From Clavelina lepadiformis (taxonomy: Eukaryota; Chordata; Ascidiacea; Aplousobranchia; Clavelinidae): a stretch of 64,000 bases of DNA. The DNA is taken from positions 24,552,001 through 24,616,000 of the forward strand of contig NC_135242.1 of NCBI RefSeq assembly GCF_947623445.1, read 5' to 3'. Shown one piece after another: positions 55,239 to 64,000 of the stretch. The translations under genes were made by a program, and so were the position numbers. The notes under the pieces were generated by a model. That model did no database searches. It was given only the letters and a program-made list of their open reading frames with translations, and was not told the origin of the DNA. Numbering within the stretch: the first letter of the stretch is position 1; each line of letters starts with the position of its first letter.

Positions 55239-57506
55239 GGTCAACTTTGGTGTTTTTCAACTCTACAACGACCCTACGTTGGAAGATGCTCTCAATGTGT
55301 TTGTGAAGCTTGCAATGTCAACCGACAGCTCCCATTTTCTAGTAAGCAAACAACAACTGTCTTATTTAAGGTTTAATAACCTGGGTGTGTCTGTATTTAT
55401 GGGTTGGGGTTAAGTTTGAGTTAAACTTTTTGCAGATTCCCTGAGCTGTAATGTACATGATCAAACAAACAGGATTAAACACGTGAAAGTTTACGATGCA
55501 TTGAAATATTTTTACCCGTTTATATCAGGACTACCCTAAGTGGAGTTCGTCGTACTACTCCCTGCTTGAAGTTGCAATGCAGGATCACATGAACTTCGTT
55601 AGTGGGCTGCCTCCATCTGTCGTATATCACTTATTGAAGACTCTCACTGATGGACTTACTGGCCTGGGTAGGCGGCCTGGTTACTTATTTGTTGATGTGT
55701 TTGTTTATTTATATGCCAGGGTTTGAAAGAGATCATGGAAACATTTTTTAAAAGATTTTGCTGTTGGTCTTAATCTTGCCGTATTTTTAACGTGTAGCTA
55801 TTTCTTTTGGGTTCAGCTGGTCATTTAGCTTCGTGATCAACTTCACCTTCCATTATTTGTTTTTGCTTGGTTTTGAATTATGACTGGCTCGAATTTCTTG
55901 ATAAAATTTTTTTTTAGTTATTATTGCTAACGGGATGTGACATATTTTTGGGCAATCTCACTGAGATATCCAAAATAATTAAGTAAATGCACGAACCATA
56001 CACTGGGTGAAGAACATAATTATGTAAAAATTTTATGGTGGTCGGTCAATTTAACCAGAACAATTTAATCAACAGTCAGTTAACCTTCGTTAATCAACCC
56101 AAGGACTATTCAACTCGCAGATGCTGGTTGGGTCGTCCTGGGTTTAATCGCTCGACAACCAAACTTTTTAATTTAAGTGTTACGCGAACGAAGTTTACAA
56201 TGATTGAGTTTACAACTTTCTAAAAAGCCAGAAACCATTTTCTTCTAAATCATGCATTTCTCACTGTCACTACTGTAGGCGGCCATTTGAAAACTTGCCA
56301 AGTACATTCCTTGTTAAGTAACACTTCCTTTACAATGACGTAACAATCACTCCCTTCACTACATCACTATAAGATAGCGCTGACCCACACGGCAGATAGA
56401 CCCATACTTCAGCAGTTGACGTAGGTCGGGCTTATATAATATGACGCTTGCTTTCAGACACTGTGATATGCACTTGCTGTTGCAATACCTTGGACCACTT
56501 GGTCACTTATCTCTTTCGCATCGGCAGCCGGGCTCCAGCGCTCTCTAACGGCGACATCACGTCAGCCGTATCCCTCAAGCGGCGACATAATGAAGTGGAC
56601 CGCCAACGCGAGCAACACTTTCTTCAAATAATGATTGACAGGCCGGATATATTACAAACGGTGACGTGGCTTCAACTTTAACAGAATATTTGTCGGTTCC
56701 AGAACGTTATTGTAGTTGTTAAAGTAATAACTGTCTTATTTTTCAGGCGTCGTCAACCGTGCTTCACACAATTATGTTTGAAGATTGCCGGAACCAGTGG
56801 AGCATGTCCAGGCCTTTGTTGGGTCTTATCCTGCTCAACGAAGAGGTACTTGACGCGTGGTGGCGCTCTAGTGCCCACAAACCACTTGTTGAGATTGCAA
56901 CTCTCGGCCAAGTCCATGAAAGTTTTCCTAAAATGGGACAGAAAATCTAATTCATATCAAATTTTTGAGTTATGTTGTTGTTAGTGCAAGAACTACTAAG
57001 CCGTAGCTACATCGAGGCATTTCCTGCAGTTTTGGCGCAAAACATTTTTAAACGCTTGACTACATTTAACTACGTAGTTAACCAGGAGCGTACTTGGCAT
57101 GTTTGCCTCTGGTGAAATTTCCACCTTAAACTTACGAGGATAACTTCCTTTCCACAGCACATGCCGACGCTGCAGAAGACACTCTGCGAGCCCGGGGTCG
57201 AACACGGGCGGCTGAATCTCGAGTCGGTGTCGAATTGTTTTAACCAATTGATGTTTTGCGTCGATAAGAATCTTCATTCCAAGACACGTGACAGGTTCCA
57301 TTGCGTTGCTTCCTTAAGCTTGACATGAGCATGTGGTTGCATTTGCTGGTAGAATAATTGTCGGTTTAACCTGGTTTTTCAGATTTACGCAAAATCTTTC
57401 CATGTTTCGACGAGATGTGAACGATATAATCAAAGCAGCAAGTTCAGGTCAAAACACTGGAGCCGGACTCGATTTAACCGCCAACAGTTCAAATATGATG
57501 ACGTGA
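55153..57506 (+). CDS. Duplicated exportin-7 3' end with a chimeric first exon
   Basis: Exons are a first exon ending at 55341 and then 55529-55667, 56458-56660, 56747-56845, 57158-57294 and 57383-57506. All have the same lengths and phases as the parent's last exons and no stops. The duplication junction at 55239 lies inside an exon. Upstream of it, formerly downstream flank reads in frame from ATG 55153: a new ~28-residue leader, [20 protein letters not shown] and on to KLG, continuing into [13 protein letters not shown] conceptual product of about 290 residues would hold only C-terminal HEAT-type repeats and no Ran-binding N-terminus. Whether it has a promoter is unknown. It could also be unexpressed, or be used as extra exons of the upstream gene. 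Confidence 0.6.
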
Positions 57507-58637
57507 CAAGCGCTTCTGTGACGTAATTCGCTATGCAGTAAACTGTGACTTTCCACTGTTTTGTCGTCGTTTATCGCGCATATTAACAACGCTTTCATTC
57601 GGTTAAAATTTGAGTGAAATATCACAAGTGACATCTCACCACAATTACCTGTCATTATTGAGCAATCATTTTCGCCGCTAAAAATCGTTTGATTCGTCAG
57701 TTTTCCGCTGATTTCCTTTGCAATAATCTGTGCTGAATGGTGCTTGTTCTACAGTGAGTTAAATAATGTGTCGGAAAAACGACCGTAAAAACGCGTTTCT
57801 TTTCAAATACAACGACATAATTAATGCTTTGTTTGTTGCTTTATACAACTTGCTGTGGTCCGTACAGTAGCTTAGGTTGCTTGTTTCACTTCGTCTGATG
57901 TTCATGTGAATGCAGGGCTTGAAATTCGGCGACGTTTTGCATGAATTTTCTTGGTCTTGCCGCAGAGTGGATATTTGTTTACTTCGGAACTGCTTGAAAA
58001 GAGGTTTAGTTTCATGTAAACACAATCACCCATCTCCAAGTGCGGTACTAATTACTTAAAACTATCACATCAAAAGTATATGCGTCAGGTTTTGGTATAT
58101 TTTGCTCATAATCATTTGAAAAAAAAATTTATAAAAATAATTATGTTAAAATGTCGAACAAGGCGAATGCAGTAAGTTATGAAAACGTTTATTTAACAAC
58201 TAAAGAATGTGCTTACTTTAATTATCTCGCTTTAGAATTACCGTTTATGGCCACAAATGTTCACTTCATAACTTTAATAAATGATTTAGAAACGTCATGC
58301 CACCTTCTGCCACGCCAGTTTTTAATCGTCCAGTGCTGTGCTGCGGAAGGTAACGAACACCCGAAGATTCTTGAATCCAAACTGAACGTTTTAAACTCTT
58401 CGTATATGTTTAAAACAAGTCAACATCTGTCAATCAAACACTGGCGGATATGACGTTTTAACTGGTAATAAAAGAGGAGAAATTTGAACCAGATTAGGTT
58501 AAGGCCTTAACAAGTTAAACGTTTGATAACATAGCAATGACGTCATATTGTTAAGCAATGTGTTTATCAATGGCGGAAATTTTAGTGGTGGAATTAGTTT
58601 GGAGACATTAATACTGGAAGTAAAAACTGGACAAATT
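55239..58637. repeat. Tandem duplication E, unit 2
   Basis: Second unit of the 3.34-kb duplication, diverged by scattered substitutions and small indels, mostly in introns and flank. A frame near 58151-58453 that is open here is stopped in unit 1 (near 54855), so it is not called as a gene. Confidence 0.92.
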
Positions 58638-59794
58638 CAACTCATAGGGCATATGTTCACTTCAAATCACTTTAAAATTATTCGGTGTTGGTTTATTTTT
58701 ATTTTTTAATTTTTTGCAGCGTTACAAAACTTATTGATCGCGCACCAGTGCAAGCGCATACAGAACAGCAGCAATTTACTTACATCCTTGTTATTTGAAT
58801 ACGCTTATCGCTGGTGTGTTACCAACATGTAAAAAGTGCTATAATTACGTTGATATTGTCACCACCTGCGTCAGCACAATTTTTTCTTTCCCCACGTTGA
58901 AGACGAAAAATAAAATGAATGAATGAAATCTACTTCCTTCTACTTTCTGGTGAATCCCCTAATGTGCTTCTTTATTCTGTAAGCTCCTTGCCTGATCCAG
59001 GCTTCCGAAATAATGTGACACCCCTTTCACAGCATGACCTTCTCCATCCTTCTCTGTTCTTTGCTATTTCATGCAGTGTTCTTGCGTTTGTAACAAACAC
59101 AGTAAGTAGTTTCATAGCCTCGAAGCTGAAGGCAGCGTCGATGAATCCGAGTTGAATTGTTTAAAACTTTTTTGCAGATAAACAATTCCAACTGCAGTAA
59201 CATTTCTAATGACATGTTTATTAAATTTCTATGGCATAACAGTTCCAGTTCCATACTGGAACTAGAAGACAGTGTGATTTATTACAGAGATAGATTTTTC
59301 AGTCGTGGATCTGTTGTCAGATAGCTGGTTCTAGGCTGACTTATATAGGCCAGTTGTGAATTCAGGATATGATTGGATATGCAATAACATCATAAACATT
59401 AAAACGCATTTGTTTGCAAGCGATTTTACTTGCATAAGAATGTAACTCCATGTCAGTTGCAGTAGTAGCTTTAGGGTTAAACGAGCAAGGCAGTCGCCTC
59501 GGACTCCTCCGAGAGACACCCCATGTTTGAGTATACGTGCTCTAAACAAACAAACATTGAATACGAATATTACTGTTAACTATTTGCAGTTTTTCAGGAC
59601 AGGAGTCATTCATTGGTTCATACTAATTAACTATATAAACTGTATGTAGAATCGGGGAAAATTGTGTAAATCGAACTTTCGTGTGAATTGATCCTCTCCT
59701 GCTTTGAGATTACGTTCTTATAGCTTGATGTTTAAATGGTCACGTGATTTAAAACATCATGCCAACACGAGAACATTTGTGTTCTTTAGCAGTT

Positions 59795-59805
<11 letters not shown>

Positions 59806-59825
<20 letters not shown>

Positions 59826-59860
59826 GAATAAATAAAGAATAAATAAAGAATAAATAAAGA
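59806..59860. repeat. AAAT microsatellite
   Basis: Seven or so AAAT units followed by GAATAAATAAA-type variants. Absent from the matching place in duplication B copy 1 (near 7555). Confidence 0.95.
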
Positions 59861-62262
59861 AATGAAGGGTTTAAGATCTTGAGCGCCAAAGAGCAATTTT
59901 ATGCAGCGAAAAACTGAGAAGAAATAAACAAGAATATGTTGAGCAGTTTGTTTTTTAAAAAAAAGCAAACTTTTTTGCGTTCTACAAAATGTAAATTCAA
60001 AATGTCGGAGGATCATGTCCTCAGACTTACTAGGCACAAACTAGGCCTAAATTGCTGCGTCTCTCCTAATTTTGTGGCCACTAAACGTTAGTGGCGCCAT
60101 ACTTCACCTCGCCCTCCCCAAACCGAGAGATTCCACTGGTCAGTTGCTTTGTTCATGTTACCTTAATTTGGGCAAAAAGGTTTTTTACTTTCTCGCTGTC
60201 TCGTGAAAGCAAAATACAACACGCAAAGATTTGGTAAATTTTTTAAAATTTCCTCGTGCATTTGCTGATGTTTTATTTTTGAAATGATAAACGTGGATAG
60301 ACGTCATCTGCTCTGCTTATTTGACCATGTCTTATACATTGGCTTCACGAAAGCAAACGTTTTGCTTCCAAACTCGCACTTTCAATCTTTACTTATGTGT
60401 AGGCTTATACCATCCAACTGGCACTCTAGCACTCAGCACTCGATCAGTATATCTGAAATCTTAGTTCATTTTCTTATAGAACTATAATTGCCATCGCACA
60501 TCGCAATAAATAATATGAGTTTGTATTTAAATTTTTCACTACTGTGCATTTTCTATTGGTTTTGATAAGATATTGCGTATGAATGACGTCAACACTGATT
60601 GACGTTTATCGGTTTGTAAACCAGTAGCTTACTTCAAAAGAATATTGCGATTGGTTACAATGAGTACAGATATGGAGAAAGTGTTTCAACTTGCCTTCAT
60701 ATATATCTCCAAATATCGTACAACTCAAATCATTTTCGCCGGTTCCAGCATATCGCTTATTAAAATGCATTTAAGCAGCTTACAATAACCCAGAATATGC
60801 GCAGCCAAGCGAAACAATATCATGAAATATGACAAAATACATAAACGCTTTATACTCTTTATGCAGGTGAAACAGTCTATATCTATTAACAAACTAAAGG
60901 TGCGTGGAACCACAAAAATCAACAGTCTGACAAAAGTGCAACGAAAAATGTAATTCCACCAAGAAAGTAATAAAGTCTAGCCTAAGTGAACAAAAAACTA
61001 TTAAGTTATAAAATAAATTACTGGAGCAACTAAATAATCTGCTAAATCATCAAACATTTCTTAACTTTTAATTGCAAAGTTCTGCAGTACTTCAATGATA
61101 TTTTGAAATAAACTAAACGATCGTTTTGCGCTTTGTTTTACAACTGATGTTTTAGTTTGTTGCGTAATTTGGTTAAAACGACGCCGCCAGACAATGAACT
61201 CGGGTCACATTATAGTTTATCCTCTGAGCTGGCGTTTTATCCTCTCTGCCACCGAGCCCAACAATGTCGATGGTCACTATAGACCTCATTAATCGCAACC
61301 TACTGTGGAAGCCGCGTCGTATACTCAAGGATCTTTTTTGTGACCATTTGGGTTGAATTCCAGGTAATTTTGTCAAAACTCTACGTATAATATGAGCAAA
61401 GGTTAAGTGTTAGGGCCAATTAATTTTTCATTCGCATCCATGATCTTTCTACCTCGAACTTTCTTCTGTCTTGGAGCTTTGCGTTACTATGATTGGTTTA
61501 TTTTGTCACGCGTAGGTGTCGTGTTTGCTTTTATTTTTACAGTATTGGGGTTTAACAATGTTGAAATGTGTTCTTGTCGCAATGGTTGTGCGCACCAGTG
61601 GTGCCGCCCGCTCCTCCCGCTAATTACAAAATTCCCCGTCCAGTTTCATCCTAAAATGTTCAGAGTACATGGGGCAGTTCGGTTAGTGAGTGTTGGTGGC
61701 AGGGCGTTGTCTCTATTGCTTTTCCATGCTTTTACAGTGATCTTTTCTCTTCTAATTTTAGCGTTAAGTCGATGCCTCTGTTGTGTGAAGTTTTTAAATA
61801 TAAGTTCTCACCAACACTCAGGTGTGACTCTTTCTCTGTGGTTCGTCGTGAAAGAAGCTACAGACCTGGCTAAACATCGACGTTTTACGTAACACATGTT
61901 TTTTGCGTGCTTGCTTTACGCTGTGTGACTTGCTTTCAAACTGTAACACAGTTTTCGTTCTAGTGACGTCAGCGTTGATTGATGAACTTAGCATAAAACA
62001 AGCAGCTTATGCGCAAATTACTAAAACAATTTTTTTGGTCCTTTAATGGCTAACTATGTCGATCCAGGTCTAGTTGTGTGGCGTCGGGTGTTGGACCGAA
62101 ATATATCGGTCCCTGTATTAAGCGTGTCCTTCAATATTTGCATAGTTGTGTTCATAAAACTCACTCGTATGTATGCTGGTCTGCTGTTTATTACAAAACA
62201 TCGTTTATATCGTCTGCACGGCTTTGCATTTATCGGTTCATAAACAAATGTCTTGTCAAAAC

Positions 62263-62604
62263 TAGGGCTGGAACAATTTGACCGGCTAATATTAGCCGCT
62301 AGCGACTAAGAGCTCTTGGAGACTAAAGATTTTGTCCGCCATTAACCGAAAGCGTACAAGTAGGAAAGAATTGGGGACAAAATTGTTGATAAATCATTAA
62401 TTCAAGGAAATATGTTACTCTGTTAATGATTTTAATGCTGGAATACCAACTTTGTGGGCTAGCATAACATAAGTTGCTAATAAAAGCCTTTTAATTACAT
62501 TTATCAATAATATAGCAGTTTTACATACGATTGACAATGTGACATGACAATTAGCGACTATGGTGGCTAATGGTAAAAGAAAATCAGCTAAATTCCCAGC
62601 CCTA
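62263..62604. mobile_element. hAT-type MITE, 342 bp, copy in duplication B copy 2
   Basis: The ends are TAGGGCTGG and CCAGCCCTA, flanked by GTCAAAAC (62255-62262) and GTAAAAAC (62605-62612). Same element and site as 9800-10141, so it was inserted before the duplication. Confidence 0.75.
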
Positions 62605-62659
62605 GTAAAAACATGGCGAATATATTCACGTGGAACGTATAATTGAATGACGGTGTGGT

Positions 62660-62882
62660 GCCAAATTTGTACGGGGCATCGTGACGTAAAAATGTCGCAT
62701 GACTCAGAGTTTGTCTTCCTACAAACTTTTCAAGGTTTGTTTCGTTATTTGTAAGTTAAATTTGTATCTTTAAGTTTTACCTGAATACGACCGCAAACTG
62801 TAAGATTTTTAAATGAAAAACTTACACTGAGTCATGCGACATTTGCACGTCACAATGCCCCGAACAAATTTGGCAAGACAAC
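62660..62882. mobile_element. Foldback MITE, second copy
   Basis: Counterpart of 10198-10415. GCATCGTGACGTAAAAATG and ACATTTGCACGTCACAATGC form the arms. Confidence 0.55.
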
Positions 62883-63039
62883 CGTATATCATATTATGAC
62901 GTACAATATAACGGAATGACAGTATTAATATATTATGACGTAACACAGGTAGCAACGTATAGTTACAGTTTGCTGCGTTGCCGATCTAAATACAGTTCAA
63001 TGTTTACTTGGTTGGTTAAAATCAACTCGTGGATTTCAT

Positions 63040-63927
63040 TCAGTCGCAACGAAGTTTCATTTTAGTTTCTTTAAGAGGTTCATTTTTCTTCCAATGCTGC
63101 CAAATAATTCCATGCCAAGGTCCACTTGATTGACGCACCCAGACTCCATTGAGGTATGAAGAGCTGCAGGCACCAAACCACCATCCCTGAGATCCTCCCC
63201 ATTGAGTTGCGCAGTTTAAACTAATATATTAAAACATGAAAGATTCAAATTACTTTGTTGCATCTATTTATATTCTATCTTATACGTTACTGGCAGGATA
63301 TAACTGAAAATCCTACTGAGGTTGTGGCACTTAATGTTTATTAAGTTGAACATATTTGTTCCTGAACATAAGATGACGTACGGCCAGGAATCGTTATCTC
63401 TATCTTCTGTCGAAAATGGTTCACCATTGCTAAAACTTAAATTGTCCCCTGCATTTCCGCTGTATCCGGAAACACGAAGCCGATATAAATTTTCAGTAGA
63501 TTCGATCGAAAACGAGCTGCAAAAACAACAACTTGCTTTAAAAATTCAAATCCAGACAACTAAGTTGTAATTTACTCATCAAAGTTTTACGTTGATTAAT
63601 AAATGTAAGATTTTTAACATCTTCGTTATTTATGTCACAACAATCATCATGTGACCTATAATCGGCGTGACGTTGGTTTCTATCGAAATCCCACAGCTCT
63701 ATCTTGAGTCTGCATCCTCCTCCACGCGTCATCTCGTGGATGTTGTCGAGTCCTGTAAGTAATGAAGCACAAATAATAGAAGAAAAAACATCAAAATAAA
63801 ATGCGTTTAGCTGAACAAACTTCCTCTTACCAAGCCAAAATTCCCCATCAATCTGGCCAAAACCGTTCGCGTAGTCGTCCCATCGTCGGTCGAAATTAAC
63901 ACTTCCGTCAATTCTTCTTTGAAAAAT
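63040..63927 (-). CDS. Second ficolin-like lectin gene, 3' exons (partial, runs off window)
   Basis: Minus-strand exons are 63831-63927, 63656-63752, 63382-63516 and 63040-63220. They have the same order and phases as exons 3-6 of the lectin at 10574-13099. They encode the fibrinogen domain with [71 protein letters not shown] and the same terminal KLRCD. Signal peptide, collagen and hinge exons lie beyond the window. Compared with gene 1 the changes cluster in the loop after NCA ([11 protein letters not shown] versus [11 protein letters not shown]) and near the end ([14 protein letters not shown] versus [14 protein letters not shown]), the region that forms the ligand pocket in ficolins. It appears intact. 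Confidence 0.85.
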
Positions 63928-64000
63928 CTGTTAGTAATTTGATTTTACATTTTAGCACAAGTGTAATAAGTTTAATTTATATGTTTAAATAATCTTCAGT

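Larger units (their letters stand above)
58860..64000. repeat. Segmental duplication B, copy 2 (runs off window)
   Basis: Partner of 6625-11535 in the same orientation, including the 342-bp hAT MITE, the foldback MITE and the lectin exons. The coding exons are retained in both copies. Confidence 0.88.

Noticed and set aside
58151-58453. 100-codon frame in tandem unit 2
   Set aside because: The same region of unit 1 has an early stop (near 54855) and other frame changes, so there is no sign of constraint.

Overview
The window is eukaryotic, AT-rich and intron-bearing. It carries animal genes (a ficolin-like lectin, exportin-7, MO25/CAB39 and a kinase-TIR gene) surrounded by many transposable elements. 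Small GT-AG introns, a collagen plus fibrinogen-domain lectin, TIR-kinase relics and an env-bearing gypsy element suit an invertebrate deuterostome. An ascidian tunicate such as Ciona is my best guess, but the sequence alone does not prove it.

Layout. 1-3.8 kb (minus strand): degraded kinase-TIR gene, copy 1, with head-to-head mariner-like relics at its 3' side. 4.2-5.9 kb: a LINE reverse-transcriptase relic split by a 1.4 kb retroposed unit with an intact 406-residue zinc-knuckle ORF and a 16-bp target-site duplication (TSD). 6.6-13.1 kb: non-coding duplicated DNA with small inverted-repeat elements, leading into a six-exon collagen/fibrinogen-domain lectin gene (minus strand). 13.1-23 kb: local duplications, a piggyBac relic (17.65-18.71 kb) and an hAT-type non-autonomous element. 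23.1-30.7 kb: copy 2 of the kinase-TIR segment, expanded by an hAT MITE, a 'CACTGG' DNA transposon, a MULE with tandem-repeat inverted ends and a LINE fragment. 34.19-43.10 kb: full-length Ty3/gypsy element (minus strand) with 769-bp LTRs, gag, pol and env. 44.09-46.87 kb: MO25/CAB39 exons. 46.99-49.97 kb: a second 'CACTGG' transposon. 50.17-54.09 kb: the last ten exons of exportin-7, whose final six exons are tandemly duplicated at 55.2-57.5 kb. 58.9-64 kb: a second copy of the 6.6-11.5 kb segment, with a second lectin gene running off the end.

How it fits together. The window is shaped by direct segmental duplication (A: 0-3.7 and 23.1-30.7 kb; B: 6.6-11.5 and 58.9-64 kb) and by nested transposons. 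Each duplicated partner supplies the empty site for insertions in the other, so many element boundaries and TSDs can be read to the base. The strongest candidates for something undescribed are: the transposon family with CACTGG ends and TTA target duplication, which carries an orphan invertebrate ORF family; the ORF1-only retroposon; the chimeric 3' exportin-7 duplicate; and the kinase-TIR gene pair. Splice sites, phases and domains were read by eye. No alignment or database search was run.
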